DNA from: Candidatus Rhodoferax mariagerensis
GTDB taxonomy: Bacteria > Pseudomonadota > Gammaproteobacteria > Burkholderiales > Burkholderiaceae_C
Length of the DNA: 64,000 nt
Direction: 5' to 3'
Assembly: GCA_016719055.1 (NCBI GenBank)
Contig: JADKAW010000039.1
Coordinates: 1-64,000, forward strand
Each line of letters starts with the position of its first letter. Positions within the stretch are counted from its first letter, which is position 1. The notes below the pieces were generated by a model, which ran no database searches, was not told the DNA's origin, and worked only from the letters and a program-made list of their open reading frames with translations. Of the stretch, positions 49,568 through 59,436 are shown one piece after another. The translations under genes and the position numbers were made by a program.

Positions 49568-50947
49568 TCAAGGTTCCCGAATAGCCTCACTAATGCCTTT
49601 GGTGAGAGGCCATGCCAAATACGAAATAACTGACCTCTGGCCTACTACAATCTCCGCGCTCAAGGTCATGCCGGGTAACAGCCGGGTGCCTTCCTTCATA
49701 TTGGTCAACTCTGTTTTCTCCAATGCAATCCGCGACAAATAGAAGGCGTTGGCTACCGGGCTGCCACCGGCATCTTTTCTGAAAGAATCTTCGCTGATTG
49801 TGCGCACCTTGGCCTTGATTGTCCCGTGCTTTTGGTAAGGAAACGCGTCCAGCTTGACATCCACGTGGTGACCAACTTTGATATAACCTACATTCACCGA
49901 ATCAATTTGCACCTCTGCCTCCAGCGTCACGTTCAAGGGTACCAGGGTAAAAAATGTTTCTGCTGCCTGCACGATGGAACCAGGCGACAGCTTAGCTATT
50001 TCCAGCACAACAGAATCAACCGGCGCGGTCAGAGTCACCAATGCAGAACGCTTGTCTGCCTTTTGTAGTTGCTCTTTGAGTGAATCCCGCTCGCGTGACA
50101 GATTCAGCAAATCTTCCATGATTTTTTGCCGCCAGCCTTTCTCGAACGCTGTTCGTTCTGAATCCACACTAGCTAGGTCTCGCCTTATCTCTACCTCGCG
50201 GTTGCTGACCAGCTCCAGTTCACGTTCCACCTCTTTGGACCGTTGTTGTGCTTCCAACAATTGCAGCGGTGATCCATACTTTTGGGCTGCCATCTTTTCC
50301 TGCATGGCTTCCATTTCTTTAAGCGATTTGAGCCTTGATGCCACAAATTGCTGGTCTCTGCGGTTCGTAGCCAATGCCGCGCGTAACTTGGCAGAGTTTT
50401 CAGAAATCTTCATCTGCTGCGCTTTGTAATTGGCTTTTCTCTCGGCCATCAAATTGGCTTGCAATTGGTCGTCGGCATTGTTGTTGACATTTCCAGCAAC
50501 TATGCTGCCGGTCAGCTCGTGCTCAAAGCCTAGTATTTGCGTCTCAAGACTGGCTAGGCGAGATCTCAATTGCGATTCATCGGCCTGGGCAAAGGTTGCA
50601 TCCAATGTCGCCAGGGTCTGCCCCTTTTTGACCACCTGCCCGACCCGCACTTCAATACTCTTGATGATGGACATCTCCAACGGTTGCACCACAACATTGG
50701 GTGTGGGGTTGACCAATCTACCATGTGCAACTACCACCTGGTCTAGGTGCGACACACTGGCCCATATGCCAAACGACACAAGAGCCAAAAGCAAAATGTG
50801 CATGGTGACCTGAGCCATTCGGGGTACAGGGCTGCGTTCGATTTCATCCGCATCGGGCAAGTACTCGATGGCGGTCTTGGCTGACTTGCCTTTGCGCCCA
50901 ATCACTGGGAGCAAACGCATCAGAGATGACTTGTTTGTTGGTGCCAT
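49568..50947 (-). CDS. Type I secretion periplasmic adaptor, HlyD family
   Basis: 459 residues: a cytoplasmic N-terminus, one transmembrane helix (about 52-70; MHILLLALVSFGIWASVSHL), a lipoyl half (LVNPTPNVVVQPLEMSIIKS), a long coiled-coil hairpin (about 120-290), and the second lipoyl and beta-barrel domains (VDSVVLEIAKLSPGSIVQAA; MTLSAEIVVGQRSVISYLAW). It bridges the ABC exporter and the outer-membrane channel. Its ATG overlaps the ABC gene by 28 bp, so the two are cotranslated. Confidence 0.94.
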   Translation of the reverse strand: MAPTNKSSLMRLLPVIGRKGKSAKTAIEYLPDADEIERSPVPRMAQVTMHILLLALVSFGIWASVSHLDQVVVAHGRLVNPTPNVVVQPLEMSIIKSIEVRVGQVVKKGQTLATLDATFAQADESQLRSRLASLETQILGFEHELTGSIVAGNVNNNADDQLQANLMAERKANYKAQQMKISENSAKLRAALATNRRDQQFVASRLKSLKEMEAMQEKMAAQKYGSPLQLLEAQQRSKEVERELELVSNREVEIRRDLASVDSERTAFEKGWRQKIMEDLLNLSRERDSLKEQLQKADKRSALVTLTAPVDSVVLEIAKLSPGSIVQAAETFFTLVPLNVTLEAEVQIDSVNVGYIKVGHHVDVKLDAFPYQKHGTIKAKVRTISEDSFRKDAGGSPVANAFYLSRIALEKTELTNMKEGTRLLPGMTLSAEIVVGQRSVISYLAWPLTKGISEAIREP

Positions 50948-53064
50948 AGCTGTTGATAGGTTTCACAACGTGTTAACAGTTCACCATGCGTCCCTTGGTC
51001 AACCAACTTACCTTGCTCCATCACCAAAATAGCATGAGCGTTGACCAATGTCGATAAGCGATGTGAGATCATGATCACCGTGCGTCCCACCGCAATTTTG
51101 GACAAGTTTCTGATGAAGATAGCTTCGCTCTCTGGGTCCAGCGCACTGGCGGCTTCGTCCAGGATCAATATGCGCGGCTTGGTCAGCAAGGTGCGGGCAA
51201 TCGACAGGCGCTGCTTTTGCCCGCCAGACAAGTTAGCTGCGTTTTCTTCCAACAGCGTGTTGTAGCCCTGTGGCATGCGTTCAATAAACTCTGCCGCACC
51301 CGCTACCACGGATGACGCCACAATTTCTTCAAACGTGGCCTCGGGTTTGGCCACAGCAATGTTCTCGCGGATGGTGCCACGGAACAAAAAGTTCTCTTGT
51401 AACACCACCCCAATTTGCCGACGCAGGTGCGCCAATTCAATCTCACGCGCGTCTGTTCTATCGAACCTGACTATGCCTTCCTGCACACTATATAAGCCCT
51501 GAATCAGTTTAGTCAATGTGGTTTTGCCGGAGCCGCTGCGCCCCACAACGCCCACTACCGTGCCAGAGCCAATTGTCAAACTGGCCCGATCCAAGGCAGC
51601 AATGCTGGAGCCGGGGTAGCGGAAGGTCACGTTATCAAATGATATTTCACCCGCCAACTCGGGCCGCAACCCACCGGCATTTGTGCCCCCTTCAGGTGGA
51701 TGATTCATCACTTCACCCAGGGTACGCACCGCTAGCGCGGTTTCCTGGTATTCATTGACCAGCCCCACAATCGCAATCAAGGGCTGAACCACCCGGCCGG
51801 AAATCATCTGAAAGCCAATCAACGCACCCACCGACAAGGTTTGTGAAAATACCTCTTGAGAACCCAAAATGATGATCACCACCGGTAGCAACTTGCCCAA
51901 AAAGTCGGTGATTGAGTTACCAATGATGGATATTTTCCCCACCCTGAAATGCATGTTGATGGACTGTGCTGAACGTTGATCCCAAAGGCGCCGTTGCGTG
52001 GGTTCTATGGCCAGGGCCTTCACGGTGCGCATACCATGAATGGTTTCTACCATCATCGATTGCCGCACACCTTCTGCTTGGTACAAGTCATTCAAGCGCC
52101 GCTGAAAAGTGGGCACCATCGCCATCACCACAATGCCAATTAAAAAGGTGAAAACTAGCGTGATCAAGGCCAGTTTGACCGAATAAGTGAACAAAATCGG
52201 CAAAAAGATGAACAACGAAAAAGTGTCCAGCACGGTAAAAAACAAACGCCCAGTCAAAAAACCACGAATTTTTTCAACCTGCTGCATGTTGCGGGTAATT
52301 ACCCCCGCGGTGGTGGTCTCAAAATAATCAATGGGCAAGGACAACAGGTGCGCAAAGGTACGTCGCGTCAAGCGCATATCGATTTTGTTGGTGGCAGAGA
52401 GGGTCAACAACTGCCGCAAAAAGCCAAACAAAGAATCAAAAATCAGTGCAAACACCACACCAATGCCAAGCACCCACAGCGTGGACATGCTTTGATGAAC
52501 CAGCACTTTATCGATCACCAGTTGAAAGAACACAGGCGAGGCCAACGCTAGTAAATGCATAGCTAGCGCTGCAATGGCTATATCCCTTAGCGCCGCTTTT
52601 TGCTTCAAAATTTCAGGAATAAACCACCTGAAACCAAACGGCTGATTTTGCTCTGGCAGGCTATAAAGCCGCTTCATCAAAAAAACCTGCCCCCTCCACA
52701 TCGCGCAAAACTTGGGCTTATCCAGCAATAACGCCTCCGCTGGGTTATCTGCCATCGGGTTCAACACCGCCAGTTGGCCGCCGTCTTTTTCAGAAGCCCC
52801 CATCACGATCACGCAATGGCTATCGCTCATGCGGGCAATCAGAGGAAAGACACCGTTTTGGGCCAGCAAATCGTCCCAAGTAAACTTGTCTGCCTTGGCT
52901 TTGAGACCAATGTCAGCGGCGATACGCAATACGGTCGCCGTGCCTGGCTCTTCGGCCCCCAGCGCGTAATCCTCAATCAGGCGCTCGGGGTTCACCGGCA
53001 ATCGGTGATGCTGCGCCAGTGCCGCCAGGCACTGAATGGTTGAGTGAGGGTATCTTTCTGCCAT
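50920..53064 (-). CDS. Type I secretion ABC exporter, HlyB type with degenerate C39 domain
   Basis: 714 residues. The N-terminal C39-like domain (about 1-130) aligns with HlyB: where active C39 peptidases have Cys, this protein has Ser (HSTIQCLAALAQHH; the visible Cys is four residues later), while the His (SDSHCVIVMG) remains. It is therefore a docking domain, not a peptidase. Six transmembrane helices follow (about 160-440), then the nucleotide-binding domain: Walker A VGRSGSGKTTLTK, signature NLSGGQKQRLSIART, Walker B RILILDEAASALD and the H-loop ISHRLS. Non-cleaving exporters of this type secrete large adhesins and RTX proteins with C-terminal signals, which fits the giant repeat protein immediately upstream. 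Confidence 0.95.
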   Translation of the reverse strand: MAERYPHSTIQCLAALAQHHRLPVNPERLIEDYALGAEEPGTATVLRIAADIGLKAKADKFTWDDLLAQNGVFPLIARMSDSHCVIVMGASEKDGGQLAVLNPMADNPAEALLLDKPKFCAMWRGQVFLMKRLYSLPEQNQPFGFRWFIPEILKQKAALRDIAIAALAMHLLALASPVFFQLVIDKVLVHQSMSTLWVLGIGVVFALIFDSLFGFLRQLLTLSATNKIDMRLTRRTFAHLLSLPIDYFETTTAGVITRNMQQVEKIRGFLTGRLFFTVLDTFSLFIFLPILFTYSVKLALITLVFTFLIGIVVMAMVPTFQRRLNDLYQAEGVRQSMMVETIHGMRTVKALAIEPTQRRLWDQRSAQSINMHFRVGKISIIGNSITDFLGKLLPVVIIILGSQEVFSQTLSVGALIGFQMISGRVVQPLIAIVGLVNEYQETALAVRTLGEVMNHPPEGGTNAGGLRPELAGEISFDNVTFRYPGSSIAALDRASLTIGSGTVVGVVGRSGSGKTTLTKLIQGLYSVQEGIVRFDRTDAREIELAHLRRQIGVVLQENFLFRGTIRENIAVAKPEATFEEIVASSVVAGAAEFIERMPQGYNTLLEENAANLSGGQKQRLSIARTLLTKPRILILDEAASALDPESEAIFIRNLSKIAVGRTVIMISHRLSTLVNAHAILVMEQGKLVDQGTHGELLTRCETYQQLWHQQTSHL

Positions 53065-53068
53065 GAAT

Positions 53069-53134
53069 GAAATGCCTTGTCATGGCATTTCATCACAGAG
53101 ATCGTGGGGCTAAATGCCAGAAAAGCCCGGCATT
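53069..53134 (-). promoter_or_regulatory. Two inverted repeats in the leader before the ABC exporter gene
   Basis: GAAATGCC-N7-GGCATTTC (53069-53091) is a perfect 8-bp stem ending 4 bp before the exporter ATG, with AAGG, the only Shine-Dalgarno-like sequence, at the loop/stem boundary. A second stem AATGCC-N10-GGCATT (53113-53134) repeats the same core. The four arms can pair in alternative ways. This could throttle translation or partly terminate transcription between the repeat-protein gene and its exporter. Confidence 0.5.
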
Positions 53135-53152
53135 ACCCACCCATTAACCCAG

Positions 53153-56100
53153 TCAGCCTTTGCCGCCAGTTGCCAAGAATCCGCCCGATGTCGGGTCTTG
53201 CGACCCAGTTGGTATCAAGGGCTTGACCGCAGGCACCGCCACACCAGTCAAATTGCCCAGCGGGTTGCCATTGGCATCAAACTGGTTCATTACGCCAGCC
53301 ATGTTGGCAGCGACCATGGAGCCAGCGCCCGGTCCGGCGCCCGGCCCAGAGCCGCTTAAGCCAATCGGCGCAACTGTCGGTGCCTCGTTGAGCGCCTGAC
53401 CCACATCAAAGGCACTGATGGACTGCGCCATACTGCTAACCCGCGTTCGCAGGTTGTCACCTTCGTCCACAGGTGCTGTGACTAAAGTCGACACATCCGG
53501 CACTGGCAAAATGAGTGGCACCGCATCTGCGGGTTTTTCGGTCGCAAACCACACGTCTGCAGCAGCATGGTTAACACCGTCAGCGGTTTGATAGCTTGAG
53601 GTCAAGCCAACAAGGTTGCCGTTGTCGTAGTCGCTGCTTAAATTGGTCTGCAAATCAATCTTCGTAATCTGCAGGCTTGCCAATGTATTGACCTCGCCCG
53701 CAGTGCTTACCCCGTCAGAATTGCTGTCCACCCAAACCCGCAGTTCGTTGTAGATTGCATCATCTTGACTGATCAATCCATCCTGATTGATGTCAAACTC
53801 TCTCAATGCTGCATATCCATCTGTCGCCTTGGAGCCAGTGGCAAGTGATGTGGACGACCCAAACAATTCAGAGCCGTCGTTAATGACTCCGTCTTGATTA
53901 CGATCCAACACTAACAAACCATCACCATTGCTAACCCAACCGGTATTGACATCTTGTCCGTTGGCATAAATATCAAACTTGACGCCACTGAAAATGCTCT
54001 GCGTTTTGACGCCGTCATCATTCAAGTCAAGCACGATGGGCGTGCTATTGCTAAACAAGGCGGTAATTTGGGTCGTTGTAATTGCACCGGTCTGAGCGCG
54101 GTGGTCAACGCCTGGACTTGCACGGTGCTCAGTGCTTGCAGGTTGGTCGTCGACAGACCCGCAAGTTGTGCCGTTTTAAGCACCGCTACATCGGTCGTTT
54201 CGATGGCGCCAATTTGCGTGGTCGTCAGTCCGCTCAGGGCCGTTGTGGTCAGACCCGCTACTTGTGCAGTGGTCAGGGCCTGGACTTGCACGGTGCTCAG
54301 TGCTTGCAGGTTGGTGGTGGTCAGACCCGCGAGCTGCGAGGTCTTGAGTACCTGGATGTCCGTAGTCTCGATCGCACCAATTTGACTGGTCGTCAGGTTC
54401 GTCAGTGTGCTTGTGCTCAGACCCGCTACCTGCGCTGTGGTCAGCGCTTTCACTTGCGTTGTCGTCAGCGCTTGTAAGCCAGTGGTGGTGAGAGCTGCAA
54501 TTTGAGTCGTCTTGAGCACCCCTACCTGGGTGGTGCTCAGGGCCGCGACCGTGGTCGTGTTCAGGCCCGCCATGTTGGCCGTCGTCAGGCCCGCTACCTG
54601 CGCAGTGGAGAGCACCGCCAGTTGTGAGGTCGTCAAGGCTGCCAGGTTGGCCGTATTGAAGCTGGCAAGTTGGGCGGTGGAGAGTCCCGCTACTTGGGCG
54701 GTCGTCAAGGCCGATGTCAGCTGTGTCCAGGCTTGCAAACGCTGGCAGTGCCCAGTGAACCCGTTTGCGCTGTGCTCAATGCACCCAACTGGGTCGTCGT
54801 CAGGGCCCCCAAGTTGGCGGTGGTCAGGCCTTTGACTTGCGTGGTGGTCAATGCCCCCAACTGGACCGTCGTCAGAGCTTGGATGTTGGTGGTGGACAAA
54901 CCCGCCAACTGCGTTGTCTTGAGCGCCTGGATGTCAGCGGTCTCAATGGCAGCGACTTGCGTGGTCGTCAAGCCATTGAGGGTGCCAGTGGTCAGGCCGC
55001 TACTTGCGCGGTGGTCAACGCCTGGACTTGCACGGTGCTCAGCGCTTGCAGGTTGGTCGTCGACAGACCCGCAAGTTGTGCCGTTTTAGGCACCGCTACA
55101 TCGGTCGTTTCGATGGCGCCAATTTGCGTGGTCGTCAGTCCGCTCAGGGCCGTTGTGGTCAGACCCGCTACTTGCGCAGTGGTCAGGGCCTGGACTTGCA
55201 CGGTGCTCAGTGCTTGCAGGTTGGTGGTGCTCAGACCCGCGAGCTGCGAGGTCTTGAGTACCTGGATGTCCATAGTCTCGATCGCACCAATTTGACTGGT
55301 CGTCAGGTTCGTCAGTGTGCTTGTGCTCAGACCCGCTACCTGCGCTGTGGTCAGCGCTTTCACTTGCGTTGTCGTCAGCGCTTGTAAGCCAGTGGTGGTG
55401 AGAGCTGCAATTTGAGTCGTCTTGAGCACCCCTACTTGGGTGGTGCTCAGGGCCGCGACCGTGGTCGTGTTCAGGCCCGCCATGTTGGCCGTCGTCAGGC
55501 CCGCTACCTGCGCAGTGGAGAGCACCGCCAGTTGTGAGGTCGTCAAGGCTGCCAGGTTAGCCGTATTGAAGCTGGCAAGTTGGGCAGTGGAGAGTCCCGC
55601 TACTTGAGCGGTCGTCAAGGCCACGATGTCAGCTGTGCTCAGGCTTGCAACGCTGGCAGTGCCCAGTGAACCCGTTTGCGCTGTGCTCAATGCACCCAAC
55701 TGGGTCGTCGTCAGGCCCCCAAAGTTGGCGGTGGTCAGGCCTTTGACTTGCGTGGTGGTCAATGCCCCCAACTGGACCGTCGTCAGAGCTTGGATGTTGG
55801 TGGTGGACAAACCCGCCAACTGCGTTGTCTTGAGCGCCTGGATGTCAGTGGTCTCAATGGCAGCGACTTGCGTGGTCGTCAAGCCATTGAGGGTGCCAGT
55901 GGTCAGGCTAGCTACTTGCGCGGTGGTCAACGCCTGGACTTGCACGGTGCTCAGTGCTTGCAGGTTGGTCGTCGACAGACCCGCAAGTTGTGCCGTTTTA
56001 AGCACCGCTACATCGGTCGTTTCGATGGCGCCAATTTGCGTGGTCGTCAGTCCGCTCAGGGCCGTTGTGGTCAGACCTGCTACTTGTGCGGTGGTCAGCG

Positions 56101-59100
56101 CCTGAACTTGCACGGTGCTCAGTGCTTGCAGGTTGGTGGTGCTCAGACCCGCGAGCTGCGAGGTCTTGAGTACCTGGATGTCCGTAGTCTCGATCGCACG
56201 AATTTGACTGGTTGTCAGGTTCGTCAGTGTGCTCGTGCTCAGACCCGCTACCTGCGCTGTGGTCAGCGCTTTCACTTGCGTTGTCGTCAGCGCTTGTAAG
56301 CCAGTGGTGGTGAGAGCTGCAATTTGAGTCGTCTTGAGCACCCCTACCTGGGTGGTGCTCAGGGCCGCGACCGTGGTCGTGTTCAGGCCCGCCATGTTGG
56401 CCGTCGTCAGGCCCGCTACCTGCGCAGTGGAGAGCACCGCCAGTTGTGAGGTCGTCAAGGCTGCCAGGTTAGCCGTATTGAAGCTGGCAAGTTGGGCAGT
56501 GGAGAGTCCCGCTACTTGAGCGGTCGTCAAGGCCACGATGTCAGCTGTGTTCAGGCTTGCAACGCTGGTAGTGCCCAGTGAACCCGTTTGCGCTGTGCTC
56601 AATGCACCCAACTGGGTCGTCGTCAGGGCCCCCAAGTTGGCGGTGGTCAGGCCTTTGACTTGCGTGGTGGTCAATGCCCCCAACTGGACCGTCGTCAGAG
56701 CTTGGATGTTGGTGGTGGACAAACCCGCCAACTGCGTTGTCTTGAGCGCCTGGATGTCAGTGGTCTCAATGGCAGCGACTTGCGTGGTCGTCAAGCCATT
56801 GAGGGTGCCAGTGGTCAGGCCCGCTACTTGCGCGGTGGTCAGCGCCTGGATTTGCGCGGTGCTCAGTGCTTGCAGGTTGGTCGTCGACAAGCCTGCAAGC
56901 TGTGCTGTTTTAAGCACCGCTATGTCAGTCGTTTCGATGGCACCAATTTGCGTGGTCGTCAGTCCGCTGAGTGCCGTTGTGGTCAGACCTGCTACTTGCG
57001 CGGTGGTCAGCGCCTGGACTTGCACAGTGCTCAGTGCTTGAAGGTTGGTGGTGCTCAGACCCGCGAGCTGCGAGGTCTTGAGTACCTGGATGTCCGTGGT
57101 CTCGATCGCACGAATTTGACTGGTTGTCAGGTTCGTCAGTGTGCTCGTGCTCAGACCCGCTATCTGCGCTGTGGTCAGCGCTTGTACTTGCGTGGTCGTC
57201 AGCGCTTGCAAGCCAGTGGTGCTGAGGGCCGCAATTTGAGCTGTCTTGAGCGCGCCCACCTGGGTGGTGCTCAGGGCCGCGACCGTGGCCGTGTTCAGGC
57301 CCGCCATGTTGGCCGTCGTCAGGCCCGCTACCTGTGCAGTGGAAAGCACCGCCCGTTGTGCGGTCGTCAAGGCTGCCAGGTTGGGCCGTATTGAAGCTGG
57401 CAAGTTGGGCAGGCGGTCGTCAAGGCCACGATGTCAGCTGTGCTCAGGCTGGCAACGCTGGCAGTGCCCAGTGAACCCGTTTGTGCCGTGCTCAATGCCG
57501 CCAACTGGGTCGTCGTCAGGGCCTCCAGGTTGGCGGTGGTCAGGCCTTTGACTTGCGCTGTGGTCAAGGCCCCCAACTGGACCGTCGTCAGGGCCTGGAT
57601 GTTGGTGGTGGACAGACCCGCCAACTGTGCCGTCTTGAGCGCCTGGATGTCAGTGGTCTCAATGGCAGCAACTTGCGTGGTCGTCAGCCATTGAGGGTGC
57701 CAGTGGTCAGGCCGCTACTTGCGCGGTGGTCAGCGCCTGGACTTGCACGGTGCTCAGCGCTTGTGGGTTGGTCGTCGACAAGCCTGCAAGCTGTGCTGTT
57801 TTAAGCACCGCTATGTCAGTCGTTTCGATGGCACCAATTTGCGTGGTCGTCAGTCCGCTGAGTGCCGTTGTGGTCAGACCTGCTACTTGCGCGGTGGTCA
57901 GCGCCTGGACTTGCACAGTGCTCAGTGCTTGAAGGTTGGTGGTGCTCAGACCCGCGAGCTGCGAGGTCTTGAGTACCTGGATGTCAGCGGTCTCGATCGC
58001 ACCAATCTGACTGGTTGTCAGGTTCGTCAGTGTGCTCGTGCTCAAACCCGATACCTGCGCTGTGGTCAGCGCTGGATTTGCGATGTGGTCAGCGCTTGCA
58101 AGCCAGTGGTGCTGAGGCCGCAATTTGAGCTGTCTTGAGCGCGCCCACCGGGTGGTACTCAGGGCCGCGACCGTGCCGTGTTCAGGCCCGCCATGTTGGC
58201 CGTCGTCAGGCCGCCACCGGCGCAGTGGAGAGCACCGCCAGTTGTGCGGTCGTCAAGGCTGCCAGGTTGGCCGTATTGAAGCTGGCAAGTTGGGCGGTGG
58301 AGAGTCCCGCTACTTGGGCGGTCGTCAAGGCCACGATGTCAGCTGTGCTCAGGCTGGCAACGCTGGCAGTGCCCAGTGAACCCGTTTGTGCCGTGCTCAA
58401 TGCCGCCAACTGGGTCGTCGTCAGGGCCTCCAGGTTGGCGGTGGTCAGGCCTTTGACTTGCGCTGTGGTCAAGGCCCCAACTGACCGGTCGTCAGAGCTG
58501 AATGTTGGTGGTGGATTAAACCGCCAACTGCGCCGTCTTGAGCGCCTGGATATCGGTGGTCTCAATGGCGGCAACTGCGTGGTCGTCGTCTTCATCGAGG
58601 GTGCGCAGTGGTCAGGCCCGCTACTTGCGCGGTGGTCAGCGCCTGGACTTGCACGGTGCTCAGTGCTTGCGGTTGGTAGTCGACAGGACCTGCGGCCGTG
58701 CTGTTTTGGCACCGCTATGTCCGTCGTTTCGATGGCGCCAATTTGCGTGGTCGTCCGGTCCGCTGGAGTGCCGTGGTGGTGGGACCCGCTACTTGTGCAG
58801 TGGTCAGGCCTGGACTTGCACGGTGCTCAGTGCTTGAAGGTTGGTGGTGCTCAGACCCGCGAGCTGCGAGGTCTTGAGAGTACCTGGATGTCCAGCGGTC
58901 TCGATCGCCCCAATCGACTGGTTACCAGGTTCGTCAGGTGTGCTCGTGCTCAAACCCGATACCTGCGCTGTGGTCAGCGCCTGGATTTGCGATGTGGTCA
59001 GCGCTTGCAGCTGAGTGGACGTTAAAGCGGCAAGATCGCTTGTTGACACCAGGGTGGCAATCTGAGTTGTATTTAGTGCGGCAATTTGCGTGGTGCTAAA

Positions 59101-59121
59101 TCCACTTAACCATGATGCCAT
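53153..59121 (-). CDS. Giant octapeptide-repeat protein, predicted type I secretion substrate (frame broken by indels)
   Basis: One gene of about 5.97 kb, nearly 1990 residues if the frame is restored. It starts at MASWLSGFSTTQIAALNTT without a signal peptide. About 210 tandem octapeptides follow, consensus [LI]-[ST]-T-x-Q-[VIL]-x-[AG]. The tail (about 54058-53153) is different: IVLDLNDDGVKT, LVLDRNQDGVINDGSELFG and REFDINQDGLISQDDA then VWVDSNSDGVSTAGE are EF-hand-like calcium loops as in large type I-secreted proteins, followed by a Gly/Pro-rich stretch and a C-terminus that should hold the export signal. RTX nonapeptides (GGxGxD) are absent. As sequenced, frames change near 58.9, 58.1-58.5, 57.7, 57.4, 54.98, 54.73 and 54.09 kb; errors in a near-identical repeat or genuine decay could explain this. 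Genes for exporter, adaptor and outer-membrane channel flank it. Function is unknown; a surface adhesin or filament is my inference. Confidence 0.8.
54064..59110 (-). repeat. 24-bp (octapeptide) tandem repeat array with 912-bp higher-order units
   Basis: The basic unit is 24 bp. Landmark positions of the same sequence (AAGCCATTGAGGGTGCCAGT) recur at about 54970, 55881, 56793, 57686 and 58588, giving a 912-bp higher-order period (38 octads, 304 residues), shortened in places by deletions. Each 38-octad unit decomposes as 7+7+7+10+7 octads, where the seven-octad blocks share an IETTD- or NTTT/STTQ-type fourth octad and an LKT-type fifth octad. Units between 54.1 and 57.4 kb are nearly identical in DNA; the one at 58.05-59.0 kb carries many small indels. 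Confidence 0.92.
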
Positions 59122-59436
59122 TTTGATTCCCCAGAAAACTTCGACAACAACTTAGGTTCGAATGCCGCACTTAGAACAGCCATGCGCCCTCTTCGGACTA
59201 GTCAAAAAGTCATTTTTTGCGAACACTTTTGATGCTTTAAATTGCTCTGTAAACAAAAACTACACCTATCAAGCAGTACGGCACTTTTTATAAAAACTTT
59301 AGCCAGAAACGTAAATAAATGGTTATATCTAACTACACACTTAACCATATCACGCTGGATCAGAGATGAAATAGTCTAAAGACCCTGGTTTTCAGGCCTT
59401 TTTAGCGGCATCACTATAAGAAAACAGACTTAAAAG
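59122..59436 (-). promoter_or_regulatory. AT-rich leader and promoter region of the octapeptide-repeat gene
   Basis: No gene is seen in this 315-bp gap. On the minus strand TAAAGTTT (59294-59301), an exact sigma-28 -35 element, is followed after 11 bp by GCCGTACT (59275-59282), which matches GCCGATAA only in its first four bases. An overlapping sigma-70 candidate, TTTACG-N17-TATAAA, is also present. Either would leave a leader of about 140-155 nt before the ATG at 59121. On the plus strand a weak CCTG-loop-CAGG hairpin with T's lies near 59385-59405. Confidence 0.45.

Noticed and set aside
52548..52597. Possible sixth copy of the dispersed repeat in the ABC exporter gene
   Set aside because: It contains GCTAGCGCT and CCCTTAGCG, but the order and orientation of the parts do not match the other copies.
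54082..58837. Many long open frames on the plus strand across the repeat array (for example 54512-54835, 55676-56299, 56588-57394, 58135-59025)
   Set aside because: They are shadows: a 24-bp unit keeps every frame free of stops once one copy is free. Their translations are Cys/Arg-rich low-complexity repeats without starts or ribosome sites, while the minus strand gives the regular octad protein with a calcium-binding tail.
54064..59110. CRISPR-like direct repeats
   Set aside because: The period is a continuous 24 bp with no unique spacers, the frame is coding, and no cas genes are present.
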